A stretch of 64,000 bases of DNA from Valencia hispanica (GCA_963556495.2 OY747700.1:4796520-4860519); one strand, 5' to 3'. Numbered from the stretch's first letter, positions 1-12,929 are shown. The notes: generated from the sequence alone by a model not told the origin. A program made the numbers and translations.

Positions 1-48
1 TCAGATATTCCAACATTTAACACTGTTAGTCTGAGGAATCCCAACCTG

Positions 49-995
49 AAGGCACCATTTGTAAAGTTACACAGTCAAAAATGCACAGCAATAATTTGGG
101 TTATTTACTGTCATGAGAGAAAAAAAATAATTTTCAAAGTCACATTTGCATCCATGTTATTTTTTCCATTTGTAAATGTTAGTTTACAAACTTAATATTT
201 AGCTCCAGGCTAAATATTTAGTGTGAAGCTATATATTTAGCTAGCAAGCTAAACTGGCTAGCTTAATGTATAGCTTCGAAGTAAATATTTAACACATAGC
301 CAAATATTTAGCTCATGCAAATTCACTTGCCGATTAGCAGAAGCGGACTATCAAAGTAAAAGCTTGTTCCCACAAATCTCTATACAAACTCCTGCTGCTG
401 GTGCGTCACTGTTGCTTTAAATCCATCGGTAAACATCTGTACTGCTGTTAAAACAGCGTGTTTTTCACTGTTACGTTTTAAGCTGACATTTTGGAGATGT
501 CGGGAGGAAAATAAACAACGATAATGAGGTAAGTCAGCAGTTTATATAGAGGTTCGCAAGATCCAGCTTTTATTTTGGTAGTCCACCTCCGCTTATCAGC
601 AAGTAAATTTGCATATTAGCTGAATATTTAGCTTTGAGGTAAATGTTTATTTCGAAGTTTAGCTTACTAGCTAAACATTTAGCTAACTAAGTATTTAGTT
701 TGAAGTTAAATGTTCAGGTTGTAGAATAAATATTTAGCTGACAAGCTAAATATTTAGTTTCGAGCTAAATATTACATTTTTAAACTAAAGTGAAGTAGTC
801 TAAGATAAAGCTATACATTTTAGTTTGCTAGCTAATTATGTAGTTTGAAACTGTGTAATTTATAAATGAATAAATAACATGGACACAAATATGACTTTGA
901 AAAATTAACCCCCGTCTATTGATTTTATGACAGGCCAAATAACACAAATCATTGCTGTTAATTTTTGACTGTGTAACTTTACAAGCGGTGCGCCA
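49..995. mobile_element. Foldback TIR element, copy 1 (AT-rich family, with internal core)
   Basis: Left end GGCACCATTTGTAAAGTTAC at about 51; right end TGTGTAACTTTACAAGCGG near 972-990 is its inverted counterpart. The arms are dense in TAAATATTTAG palindromes. Inside is a second inverted repeat: 318-400 pairs with 535-615 around a non-palindromic centre (about 400-535). No transposase ORF is present, so it is non-autonomous. Terminal TA duplications in sister copies hint at a TA-targeting superfamily, but I cannot name it. Confidence 0.75.
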
Positions 996-3500
996 TAAAG
1001 GTCTCTGGTTTGATTATCTGCTGTGTGCATGTTTCTGTGTGAAGCTTTCATGCCACGGTTTCTCCTGACAGCTGTTTTGAGATGAACATCCAGACCTGTT
1101 TCTGTGATGATGACCAAGTTTAAAAGTACAGCGTAGGCTTTAATGAGTGAAAACATAAAGTTTATCTAAATAATATCACGCAGCAGCGATTTAATATGAA
1201 TGATTTATATGAATAACATTTTATTGTGGTTCGGGTAGCAGGACTAGAAGCAAGTAAAATAAATTAGTAAAATCAAATCATTTATAGAATCTGCTTGATA
1301 AGAAAATACAAACAAAATAGAATCAACTTATTTATGACCAACTAAAAAGAAATGTCTTTTATAATCATTAATATTATAAGTTTTGTCTGCTGTAGATGTT
1401 CACTGCAGGGAAGTGAACCGTTTTCTCTGTGTTATTCTCAGCCAGTAGGAATGTAAAATACCTCCTTATTTTTCTAAACAGTTTTTGATCAACAGCTCTT
1501 CCAGATTTCTGATCTTTCCAGAATCTTTTCTGGCTTTTCCAGAATAGCGCCTCATAGTGGCAGCATGTTTGAGCAGCTCTAGTAGTTCTTATTTGTTTTT
1601 CTAGACTTTAGTTCATCTGTTTTGTGTTTATGGTTGAGGCATTCTGGATGCTGTGCAGCTGGAAGGATTTTGGCCTTTGCTCTTTTACTTTTCAAAAGAT
1701 AGCATGATGTGTAACTGTGGCAACAAGAGGAGTTGAAAAGGAGCCTTCATGGATGCAGACCAGGACCAAAGAGGAGAGAGAGAAGGAGGAAGTTCAAATT
1801 GTCTTTTTCATTTGTTATAATGGGGGAGGATCATATCCCCTACTCCGTCTCTCTGTCCTGCTTTCTAACCAGGCCAGAAAGATTCAAAAAGGAGGGGCAA
1901 AAGCAAATGAGGTGGATTAGCAACAACTGATGGCATCATCCAGGAAGACAGGTCTCTTGAGATTCCTCGCAGGACTGACTACTACTGAGCAACCTGGTTT
2001 TGACAGATAGCATTTATTGGACACAAACAACCACTGTGTTTTACAGACAGTTTATAGACAATTACTTCAAACCTGGAGTTGTTAGAGCAGGTGTGAAATG
2101 TTCCGGTTGAGGCATATTTAGTGTGAAGCGTTGCTGAGCGGCCGGTTTTTGGTCGTACCCCAAAAAAGTCAAAAACTTCAAAAGTAGGACAGACTGAAGG
2201 GAGAAAGTGAGCAGAACCACATCTTGGCGGATCACAAACACAATTTAAGAGAAGAAAGAGCTCCTTTCTGATTCCAGCTTCTGTGCGATCTGAGTCCATC
2301 TGGGGACCATGAAACGAGCTGGTAGCGTCCAGTTTGATTCACCAAAATGGCAGAAACTGTCTTCACTGTAAACACATTTCAAATTCCCATCAGCTCAACT
2401 GTAGCTGTGATCTTCCAGCCTCTCGTTCCCACTTAATAACGCCTGGACTGTCGGCTGTCATGAGGGTAAATGCTGCAGAAGCTGCAGCCCTGCACTCTCT
2501 GTGAACTGTCCACCTGTAGGCCGAATCCGGGTGAACGCTGGGCGGAGCGGGGTGAACCAGGAGTTGATGAAATAAATTAAAAGCATCAATGCGTTTTCTC
2601 TCTCCGTTCGCCACCACTTCACCCCGCGACTTGGAGCTTGTTGAATAAATTTCCTCGAGAGCTCTCCTGTGTTCGAAAACTGACACTTTCACAGCTTTTA
2701 TTATCCCAACCTGTCGACTCAAACCCACAGAGCGTGAAGTGTTTGCAATTCACCGGGTGGATCTTTCCAGTTCATGTGATGCAAGTTTATCTCCATCTGC
2801 AGTTTTGACTTTTATTCATCCACATGTGGGAGGAGGCTGCGTGAAAAAAGGGGTTGAATCCTTTTCTTCTTTTAACTGCTGTCATTGCTTCTGCTTCTGG
2901 CTTTGTTTCCATATGCAGATAAGGCCATTATTCCGGTGGCCTCGTAAAAAAACAAAACATTTGCAAACTTTTACTGCATTGCATCATCGTCACAGTTCAG
3001 CAGCATTCGGCTTTATCAACAGATATAATGAGTTACCTCTGATTTAATGCTCAGGTTGCAGTTTGCACCTCTGCAGGAACTGCATCTGTTTGCAATCAGA
3101 AAACGAGTTGTTAATTAGATCAGACAGCAGCATTAAAGTTCATCTAATTTGCTGTTTGTAGCTGTTATTTGGTCATTTAAGCTGCAGCAGAAATGCTGAT
3201 ATGCAGTCTGAACAGTGTCTGATAAACAGTTGGCTGGTGTATAGAGGTCAAACAAACCGCCAGCAACACTGACCATGAGCTCCAGCTGCTCTGCTCTAGA
3301 TATTTTTCTTCCTTTATTTCTGGGATTTTTAGTTGTGAGACATTCAGAAATGTAGTTTCAACGGTGAAACCAATAGAAATGGGTTTTAAAATGTTGCTGC
3401 TCCTGATGAAGTTTGTAGAATCAGCCTTGGCTCTGATCTTTAAAGTCTTCTGATGGTTGATGGAAAATGTACCAAGTGAGCGTGTCTTAGGCCAAGATTT
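996..3500. other. No recognisable gene or repeat
   Basis: Unremarkable sequence with only short chance ORFs. None resembles a known protein, and no convincing splice-linked frame was seen. Confidence 0.45.
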
Positions 3501-3635
3501 AAGGCAAGGCAATTTTATTTGTATAGCACAATTTCAACAACAAGGTAATTCAAGGTGCTTTACATGATTAGGGGGTAAAGTAAAAACAGCAATAAAGCAA
3601 GAAGCACACACAAAACATATGATACATGAAAGCAT
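3498..3635 (-). repeat. L2-type LINE 3' tail fragment
   Basis: AAGGCAAGGCAATTTTATTT followed by GTGCTTTACATGA is the reverse of the common fish LINE 3' end. A close relative recurs at 52518-52580, where the shared motif is AAGGCAAGGCAATTTTATTT. Confidence 0.6.
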
Positions 3636-3639
3636 TACT

Positions 3640-4147
3640 CAATTCAATTAAATTCAGTTTATTTATATAGCGCCAATTCACAACAGATGTCATCTCAAGC
3701 CACTTAACAAGAAGTCATTTCAATACAATTATCCAAACATTCCAATCAGTTAAAAAGTTTCCTATTTAAGGAATCCCAGCAGATTGCGTCAGTCATTGGC
3801 GTGAGGTTGGGCCCCGTTGATGCAGACTTTCCAACCACAGCAATCCTTCAGCAATCCCTCATATTGAGCAAGCATGTAGCGACGGTGGAGAGGAAAAACT
3901 CCCCTTTAACAGGAAGAAACCTCCAACAGAACCAGGCTCAGTAGGAGCGGCCATCTGCCACGACCGTCTGGGGGTTTGAGAAGACAGAGCAGAGACACAG
4001 AAGGAACAGAAGATCTGATATAAGAGAACTTTCTATGTTACAGAAAGTAAAAAGTTGATAACAGGACACAGTGGATGTTCAGTTACTGGGAGCATCATCC
4101 CAGTCGATGCCCCCCGTCCAACAGGGCATTGCAGCCAAGCAGGAAAC
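3640..4147 (-). mobile_element. L2-type LINE copy B, distal 3' UTR part
   Basis: Contains the widespread fish LINE 3' UTR sequence (reverse of a tail ending GAATTGAATT), including GAGAGGAAAAACTCCCCTTT at about 3889. It appears to be the continuation of copy B (5960-8695), cut off from it by insertion of copy A. This assignment rests on remembered layouts of related fish elements. Confidence 0.55.
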
Positions 4148-5960
4148 CAAATCAAATCAAACTTTATTTAAGAAGCGCTTTTCATACAAGAAGTTGCATC
4201 ACAAAGTGCTTTACAGATTAAAATGACCCCACATAAAACCACCTTCCCTTCCCTCCCCCACAGATTTAATAGCATGGTCACAGTTATACCCCCCTCCCCC
4301 CAACCCATCTCCCATGCACACACACAGTTAAAAAAAAAAGGAAAAAAGGACATTGGGCCGAGTGTAGATGAACCATGCAAGGAAACGCCATCAGAGGAGC
4401 CATCTGCCCCGGCAGCGGTAGATTAACAGCACCAGCCGAGGCACCGACACAGGGCACCCAGTGGAGGCAAGGCCAAGACCCCCACCTCCACCCAAGCTCC
4501 ACCTGGAGAGCATCCAGACAGCTACAGCCGATCACCGCTCCCGGGGCCGAGGGCTCCCACAGAGGAAACACTGGAACGGGGATTAAGATAAAGTATAAAA
4601 ATAAACAGTAAATTAATGTGCTAAGATTAAATAGTAAAACTGATGAAAATATAATCATATAAAACATGCAGAGCAATTAAACAAACAGTAATAAATAATA
4701 ATCAATTAAAAGCTCGGCTAAAAAGGTGAGTCTTGAGCCTGCTCTTAAAAACATGAACGTTCTCTGCAGCCCTGAGGTTCTCCAGCAGCCTGTTCCAGAG
4801 GTGAGGGTCATAAAACTGGAAAGACGCCTCGACGTGAGTGTGTGTCCTGACTTTTGGGGTGACAAGGAGACGGCTGCAGAGGAGCGCAGAGACCACGAAG
4901 GTTTATACGGTAAAAGCAGTTCAGAGAGATAAGAAGGCCCAAGACCATTAAGACACTTAAAAACCATTAAAATAACCTTAAAGTCGATCCTGGGGAGCCA
5001 ATGCAATGATTTTAAGACCGGTGTAATGTGCTCCCGCCTCCTGGTCTTCATCAGGACACGTGCTGCTGAATTTTGTAGAAGTTGTAAACCTGATATACTC
5101 TTTTTGGGAAGACCAGAAAGCAGGGCATTACAGTAATCAATTCTACTGGTGATAAAAGCATCAGTGTCTCCGTGTTGGCCCGAGAGAGAATGGGGGGGAC
5201 TCTGGTAATGTTCTTGAGGTGATAAAAACCTATTTTAGTGATATTTTTTATGTAAGGAATAAAAGTCAGCTCAGAGTCAAAAATCACGCCCAGGTTCTTC
5301 ACTTGTAAAGAAGGATTAAAAGACAGTAATTGCAGTTTTGGTAAAAGTTTCTCTCTCTGAGCCTCAGGACCGATGACTAAAACTTCAGTTTTGTCCTGGT
5401 TGAGCTGGAGAAAGTTTTCTGCCATCCAGGATTTAATGTCTAAAATGCAGATAAAAAGTGCATCCATTGGCCGTGTGTCATCGGGAGACATGGAGATGTA
5501 CAGCTGTGTATCATCAGCATAATTGTGAAAGTTAACTACATGTCTTCTGATGATGCTGCCAAGAGGGAGCATATAAAGGGTAAAAAACACTGGGCCTAAA
5601 ATTGAACCCTGGGGCACACCACATGTAATCCTATGGACCCGAGAGGAGCAGGTATCTAAACTTACCATAAAAGTCCTGTCTGTGAGATAGGATGTGAACC
5701 ATTAGTGAACAGCACCAGAGAGGCCGATCTGTTTTAAACGGGTTAAAAGAATAGTGTGGTCTACTGTATCATAGGCAGCGCTTAGATACAGTAGAACCAA
5801 CACTGTCACCTTCTGAGCATCATAGTTTAATCTAAAATCATTTAAAATCTTCAGAAGGGCCGCCTCTGTGCTGTGGTTCACCCTAAAACCAGACTGACAT
5901 TTCTCCAGGACATTGTGCTCATTAATAAAATCATCAAGTTGAATTAAAACAATTTTAAGA
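4148..5960 (-). mobile_element. L2-type non-LTR retrotransposon copy A, 5'-truncated
   Basis: Minus-strand reverse transcriptase. It reads QSGFRVNHSTEAALLKILND (5702-6004 frame), CGVPQGSILGP and the catalytic YADD at about 5510-5521, then the C-terminal [20 protein letters not shown] region (4677-5051 frame) typical of L2-clade elements. The endonuclease is missing, and frames are broken near 5690 and 5050. The 3' tail ends at 4148 as AAGTTTGATTTGATTTGG on the minus strand. It is dead, and lies within the 3' UTR of copy B. Confidence 0.75.
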
Positions 5961-8695
5961 CCAGGTATATCTTCTATGGAGAGAAAAACACTGAGAGAAA
6001 ACAAAGTTAGCAGTCGAAATAGCAGAATGTACTGTAATACAACTGGAGAGTAGTAGGAGAAAAGGAAGTAGCAGAGTGAAGAAAATTGGTAAGTCTGTCC
6101 TCCAGCAGTCTAAGCCTATAGCAGCATAACTACAGAGATAGCTCAGGATGACCTTAGCCACTCTAACTATAAGCTTTATCAAAAAGGAAAGTTTTAAGCC
6201 TGGCCTTAAAAGTAAACAGAGTGTCTGCCTCACGGACTAAAGCTGGGAGCTGGTTCCACAGGAGACGAGCCTGATAACTAAAAGATCTGCCTCCCATTCT
6301 ACTTTTAGAAATCCTAGGAACTACAAGTAAACCTGCAGTCTGAGAGCAAAGTGCTCTGGTAGGAACATATGGAACAATTAGATCTCTGATGTATGATGGA
6401 GCTTGATTATTATGGGCTTTATATGTAAGAAGAAGGATCTTAAATTCTATTCTGGATTTAACAGGGAGCCAATGAAGGGAAGCTAAAACAGGAGAAATGG
6501 GATCTCTCTTTTTAATATTCATCAGAACTCTTGCTGCTGCATTTTGGATCAACTGAAGGCTTTTAATGGCATTTTGTGGACGACCTGATACTAAAGAATT
6601 ACAGTAGTCCAGCCTTCAGGTAACAAATGCATGGACTAGTTTCTCAGCATCACTCCTGGACAGGATGTTTCTAATTTTAGCAATATTCCGGAGGTGAAAG
6701 AAGGAAATCCTAGAAACCTGTTTAATATGGGATTTAAATGTCAAGTCTTGGTCAAAAATAACGCCGAGGTTTTTTACGTTATTACTGGGGGCCAATTTAA
6801 TGCCATCCAGATGAAGTGATTGACTAATCAGTTTCTGTTTTAGAACTTCTGGTCCAAAGACAGCAACTTCTGTTTTGTCAGAATTTAAAAGCAAAAAATT
6901 TAGATTCATCCATGTTTTTATGTCTTCCAGACATGCCTGTAATCTACCTAACTGACTGGGTTCATCAGGATTTATGGATAAATATAGTTGTGTATCATCG
7001 GCATAGCTGTGGAAATTTATCCCATGCTGTCTAATGATTCTACCAATTGGGAGCATATATATGGTGAAAAGAATTGGTCCAAGCACAGAACCCTGTGGAA
7101 CTCCACAAGTAACCCTTGAGAGTGAAGATGATTTATCATTTAGATGAACAAACTGGAATCTATCAGACAAATATGATTTAAACCAGCCTAGTGCTGTTCC
7201 TTTGATCCCTGCAACATGTTCAAGCCTTTCTAAGAGAATATTATGATCGACTGTCAAAAGCAGCACTGAGATCTAACAAAACCAGAACAGACACCAGTCC
7301 ATTATCTGAGGCCATGAGAATATCATTAGTAACCTTCACCAGTGCTGTTTCAGTGTTATGATGAGCTCTAAAACCTGACTGAAACTCTTCAAACAGCTCG
7401 TTACTGTTTAGATGCTCACAGACTTGATTAGCAACTATTTTCTCAAGGACTTTGGATAAGAAAGGAAGGTTAGATATAGGTCTGTAATTCACTAAGTCAT
7501 CTTGATTAAGGGAAGGTTTCTTGAGTAAAGGTTTAATTACAGCTATTTTAAATTCCTGTGGTACGTATCCGTTTACTAAGGATAGATCCATCATATCTAA
7601 AATGGGTCCAGGAACCAAATGGAACACTTCTTAAATAATTTGGTTGGGATTGGGTCCAACATACAAGTTGAAGGTTTAGATGAGGCTAATATTTTAGATA
7701 ATTCCGAAAGCTCGACTGAATCAAAACAGCCTAAGCACAAATGAGGTTCTACAGTTCTTTCCGATGCTGCGTCATTTACTGAGGAAGAAGTAATCATGTT
7801 TGGGAGGATGCCATTGATTTTATTTTTAATAGAATTAATTTTATTTATGAAGAATCCCATAAAATCATCACTGCTAAGAGCTGGGGGAATAGTTGGCTCA
7901 ACAGAGCTATGACTCTGTGTAAGTTTGGCAACTGTACTAAAAAGAAACCTAGGATTGTTTTTATTCGCCTCTATTAATGATGAAAAATATGCTGTTCTAG
8001 CTTGTCGAAGGGTCTTTTTATACAGCAGTAGACTGTTATTCCAGGTTAAATAGGAATCCTCTAGATGTGTAAAGCGCCATTTTCTCTCCAACTTCCTAGT
8101 ATTCTGCTTTAAAGTACGCAACTCTGCGTTGAACCAAGGAGTCAGCCTCCTATGGCTAGCCACTTTCTTTTTTAAGGGGGCTACAGTATCTAATGCCAAA
8201 CGCAATGAGGACGTAACGCTGTGAACCAGACCATCAATTTCTGAAGGGTTAGAGATAGAATTGCTGCCATCCACTGTGTTACCCTGAGACACTAAGGAAA
8301 GTAAGAATGGTACAGATTCTTTAAAAATTGTTACAGCATTGTCTGATTAAGCTCTACTATAATGAAACTTTCTTTCAGATTTAAGATGGTCAGTTAAAGT
8401 AAATTCAAAAGTTATCAAGAAGTGGTCAGACAGGACCGGGTTATGTGGGTGGACTGTTATTTCCTCACACTCAATACCGTATGTCAGTACAAGGTCCAAA
8501 GTGTGTTTACCCGAGTGGGTCGATCCCTGTACTTTTTGAGTAAAGCCAATTGAGTCTAAAATAGCATTAAAGGCTGCATTTAGGCTATCACTTTCAGTAT
8601 CCACATGAATATTAAAGTCCCCCACAATAATAACCCTATCAGTATTTAATACTAAATCAGATAAAAAATGTGAGATCTGATCCAAAAAGGCAAAA
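5960..8695 (-). mobile_element. L2-type non-LTR retrotransposon copy B (endonuclease + RT, frameshifted)
   Basis: On the minus strand from 8695 downward: the end of an APE-type endonuclease with VIIVGDFNIHVD, TLDLVL and LSDHF; a linker with TPWFNAELR; RT with [53 protein letters not shown] and the catalytic YADD at 6994-7005; then the C-terminal SPVLASLHWLPVKSRIEFKI region (6163-6552). At least four frame breaks (near 8320, 7610, 7250 and 6600) make it a pseudogene. The endonuclease N-terminus is lacking. Positions 5960-6160 are 3' UTR. Confidence 0.8.
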
Positions 8696-8832
8696 AACTC
8701 AAAGGCAGCTCTAAACAGATACATTTTCAGTTGTGATTTAAAAGCATCTTTCCAGAACTGTTCACTGGGTTGCCAGACTCTGTGTAAAGGTGATAAAATC
8801 CCCCGTCTGGCATGCTGCTTCTTTTCATCCAC
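8696..8832 (-). mobile_element. Fragment of a third L2-type LINE (ORF2 C-terminus)
   Basis: Minus-strand translation gives WKDAFKSQLKMYLFRAAFEF, the C-terminus of an L2 ORF2; the same segment occurs at 55631-55822 as [15 protein letters not shown]. It is fused in frame to the endonuclease part of copy B, which suggests that copy B was inserted next to or into it. Confidence 0.6.
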
Positions 8833-8844
8833 CGTCTACACTTT

Positions 8845-8880
8845 GCCATCCCTAATAAAACCCGTTTTATTAGGGATGGC
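8845..8880. repeat. Perfect 17-bp inverted repeat (2-nt loop)
   Basis: GCCATCCCTAATAAAAC at 8845-8861, CC, then its exact reverse complement at 8864-8880. It lies immediately upstream of the truncated LINE fragment. The function is unknown. Confidence 0.9.
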
Positions 8881-10440
8881 CAACATTGGTACCGGCCCCA
8901 GTAAAAAAAAATTGGACCGATATCATTAATAAATGCTTATGTGTTTCTGGAGGGTGGGTGTGTGTGTTTTTTATTTGCTCATGTGGCAGGGATAGTGTAG
9001 GATTACAGGACATTTAACTGAAGCAGAGAAACTGTCAGCTAATTCAGGGCCGGATTATCACTCCTTCTCTGTCTCTCTTCTACTGTTTTGTCTCTTTCCT
9101 CTTTTTCGCTCTCATGGCTTGTGTCTTTCACATCGTGTCATCTTCTCCTGTTGGACCTATTACTGCCTGTTGATCTCATCTCCTCTCCTGCCTTCAGAAA
9201 GACTGCTTCCTGGCCTTCCTGCTACTAAATAAATCATTTACAATGTCATCAAAGTCCAGATTCCTGACAAGCTGAGATTCAAGAAGCACCGAGCCGCTGT
9301 TGAGTTTGTGCTGTTCTGAGGTCATGTTTTTATTCTTGCCATTTGTGAAAACGATGGTTCCCCGTCACAGTTTGCAACTGCTCGAGTCGGAAAGATACGT
9401 TTGGGCCACAAACACATTAGGCAAGATGGACTGTAGACTATGTTATAAAAGGACCTGCAGTAGTTTTGGAGGAGACTCATCCTAACACTGGATCATGGTT
9501 CAGTACATCAGCTTGTTAGCGGACAGCAGTCAGGTCCTTGGAATCCATGTTCAGTAGGATGGCTGACTTTTCATTCATGTTGCTGAATGCATTCATTCTG
9601 TGCTCCAAACACTTAACCAGGCTGTCAATAACGACACCGAATGTTTCCACTCGATTTTCCTTCTCGCCCTTTCTGTGTTATTTCATGTTCTGTCGATTCA
9701 TCGGAGAATGTTTTACGTTTCTTGGTCCGCTGCAGTTCATCCTCATACGACCGACTGTTGCCGGTGAATATGTGATCCAGTCACGAGAGACGTTTTCTCC
9801 ATTCGGGAGGTAAAAGAACAGCAGATGATTTGTGAGAGAGCACACACACTTTACCGCCCAAACCCCCATCTAGGGATGAAGCTGGATATCTGCTCGCTCC
9901 ACCATCGATCAGGACGGCACGAGGATTTTCATTAACTTTCCCCCCACAATGCTGCTGGGTCACATACCTGGTAAACCCGTCGCTGCTACAGCTAGCTTCA
10001 GGCAGTGTTGCCAACTGTCTCCAGCTGAACGCCATGCTGCATTCAGGTACAGCTGGGAGACTAGGCTGTCGAAATATGAAAACAACTCCAAAGTGATTTA
10101 GGCATGTTTTATTCTCAAAAGTGTTTTTTAAACATTTCTAAACATTAACACTGACTGTTTTGAAGTGGTTATATTGTTTTCTACTTTTGCTATGTCTGCT
10201 TGTACTATTAAAAAAAATGTAGATCAGATCTCCCGTCAGTTCTATACTTTCAATTTTTTTAAGTTATAGAACATAATAAAATCAAATTCATTTCAGTGAA
10301 AGGAAAGGAAGGAATTCTGGAAAAAAGGTTAATTGTTAAATGCTGAAGGAAATAAAAAATCGTATGCACGGTTGTATTTATTTTTCTCCATTAAAGTGTA
10401 CCGATAACGATGCAGAACCGGGATTTTTGTGTCCCGCTAC
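8881..10440. other. No recognisable gene; possibly an old hAT-like element
   Basis: No coding similarity seen. TAGGGATGG at 8871 and the reverse of TAGGGGTGT at 10449 could be weak termini, but their flanks show no 8-bp duplication, so no element is called. Confidence 0.35.
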
Positions 10441-10499
10441 ACCCCTAGTGGGCACACATCCATCATTTTCCACTTATCCGGCGGTATCTGGGGCCGGGG

Positions 10500-10815
10500 A
10501 AACCATTCTACCCGTTCCGTCTCACATCACGCCCATTCTGAGATCATTGCATTGGCTGCCTGTTCGCCTCAGAATACAGCTCTGTGCTCCACGTTTTTAA
10601 ATCTCGATTAAAGATTTACTATTTCAGTTTAGCTTTCACACAGCTGTTACTTTTGCATCGTGGAGTTTCTTACGCATTCGGGTCGGTTTGGTCATTATTT
10701 TATGCAGTTTTTTTTATCTAGTGTGTCTTTTGTTTTTGATTGTGTCTGCATTTATATTTTATTCCCTGTACAGCACTTTGAATGACTGCTATGTCATGTG
10801 GAAATAAAATGGTAC
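10500..10815 (+). mobile_element. L2-type LINE 3' fragment
   Basis: Plus-strand frame reads SHITPILRSLHWLPVRLRIQ, the L2 C-terminal signature. It is followed by a 3' end with CAGCACTTTGAATGACTGC and AATAAAATGGTACGGT, the usual LINE tail. Confidence 0.65.
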
Positions 10816-11939
10816 GGTAAAGTTTTAGAGTCACTGTTTGCAGACGTGCTGTTTGTGGGTAAGAGTGATGTGAACAACATCCTCCAGTTTTTCTTCCTCA
10901 ACTATCAAAATGCATCAGTCACTTTCCCTGAGACCTGGTACCATAATGAAAACTCCAGGAAGCAGAGAAAGTGGAGAACTTCTCTGAAAGTCTCCTCAGC
11001 ACCGCTGGTTCATATTTGCATTCAGCGGATCCATCAGTCCTGCTGTCGTTGATGAAATCTCCTCATCCTGTGGGAGTTCATACTGTCACGCTCGCATCAC
11101 CCCACCTAATGTATTTATGTTATCTCAGCCTCCAGTTAAATTACACTAAATTCTACCTGCAACAAGACGGGTGCTGCAGAGAATGAATCCACCTTAAGGA
11201 CCATCTTTAGCAGCAACGTCTGGTAGGAAGTCAACCTTTTTGTAGGAATTTATCCGTTTTTTTTTGTAGAGGTCTGCTGATTCACTATTAAACTGATTAA
11301 TTAAGCTATTCATAAGTGTTCAAAACGGATTATTTTTCATAAAGATTAAATTACAAAAACATAAAAGTCCGGCATGCAGCCTGGACTTTTTTAGCCGACG
11401 GACCGGCAGAAACATGATGGTGGCTAAATGGAGAATTTATATATTGATGAAAATGTCAGAGTTTTCATTGTTTTTCCTGTTTGACCTGTAGGATGCATGG
11501 AGTACATCAGCCTTTCTCTCATGTGACGTCCTCCCTGAGCTGCTGCCTTGTCCGTGGTTCTGATCCGTTCATAGACGGAGCAGAGCAGGCTGTTTACAAG
11601 ATGTCAGCCCAGGTGTAGCTTTACGGATAAACAGCTAAACAAATGTCCCTCATACAGTCCCGGTCACGACTAATGTGAAGCGGAGTGCAGCGTGCTCCTA
11701 TAGCTGTAGATTTGTTCCCGTGTGACTGGAGCCAAAGATCCTGTTGGTCACATGGATGCAAAAGACTATGAAAAGGCTGTGAAAGGTCAGAGTTCATCTA
11801 TTAAATAGACGGAAAAACTAAAGACTTTTATCAGTAACAGGGTAAATGAACTAATCACGGTTTTGGTCGTTACAACGGGGTAATCTGGTGCGTTACTCTG
11901 AATTGACAGAATAAATTGCGTACTCCAAACACTCCGCAA
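10816..11939. other. No recognisable gene or repeat
   Basis: Short ORFs only, with no family resemblance seen. Confidence 0.4.
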
Positions 11940-12420
11940 AGAGCTGAACGGCGCTCCGGCTATAATGGAGGCTGAGTACTTTCAGCCATAGTTTTGTAAT
12001 CAGGGAACATTTCTCCAAGTGAAGTGATCAGGATTCAGGAAGGCTCTCTAAATGAGGGCTTTTCTGATCACTTCAGCGGGAGGAAAACCCTCGGCATGCG
12101 CTCTTCTTGCATCAGTAGTCAGGCTGCAGCGATCGGTCACCGCCGGTCTGTATACGGTGCAGCCACAGATGCGCTCAATGCCGCCGTAACTCTTCAGAAC
12201 GCCGTCAGCTTGTGGATAACGAGATATGTTGGTTACGGTGTCCGGGTCTGAGATCATGCTCAGATGCTCTCATGGGAATTTTTTTCTTTGGTTTGTTTAG
12301 TTACCCGTACTCTGTGCGTAAAGTCTAAAATGTCTGCACATGTGCACCAAGTGGTCAGAGGTGTGAACACTCATCTGTCAAAATGACAAACAGCCTTCAG
12401 CTTTTTCCGTCACCGTTGTG
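11940..12420 (+). repeat. Unclassified dispersed repeat, copy 1
   Basis: Shares with 51885-52300 (opposite orientation) GCTTTTCTGATCACTTCAGC at about 12057 and TCAGGGAACATTTCTCCAA at about 12000. It shares with 51235-51330 TGCACCAAGTGGTCAGAGGT at about 12343. No ORF or termini were identified. Confidence 0.65.
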
Positions 12421-12799
12421 TAAATAAAAAATCTGTCAAATACGCAAAATATTTGGTAAAACAACCCCTGGACTACAGAGTGAAACTCCTTATATTGTTT
12501 AACTGTTTACTTTTGTTGTGAGCAAAATACTTGGAAGTACAGGTTGGTTACTTGACCAGTTGTCTTGGGTTGAGTTTGATTTAATTTGCTATAAAGTTAA
12601 ACACACTTTATATTTGTTCCGAAGATAATACTTGAAGTGAAGGATCAACAGCTTGATGTCTGTTGATGTGCAATATAAAAAGTTATCTACAAGTAGACTA
12701 CGTTTCTATTCTACTCATTTCAACTGACGTTTGAAATCCGGTCAGAAGAATCACATTTCTTTGATATATAGCAACTGTTTTTTGTTTTGTTTTATACAG

Positions 12800-12897
12800 T
12801 AATGCAAACAGTTACTTTCCCTGGTAACTGGTTACTTTTACTGTAAAGTAATTACTAGTAATTACTTTTTTAAAGTAACGTACCCAACACTGCTCAC
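12800..12897. repeat. Terminal fragment of a hAT-like element
   Basis: AAAGTAACGTACCCAACACTG at 12873-12893, with the alternating GTAATTACTAGTAATTACTT before it, is the reverse of CAGTGTTGGG-type ends common in fish hAT elements. No matching partner end was seen. Confidence 0.35.
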
Positions 12898-12929
12898 ACC
12901 TGACTTAAATTAGTGGGCAGGTAAAAAGG

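Noticed and set aside
8871..10449. Possible hAT element with TAGGGATGG and CACCCCTA ends
   Set aside because: Ends pair poorly and the flanking 8 bases do not match.
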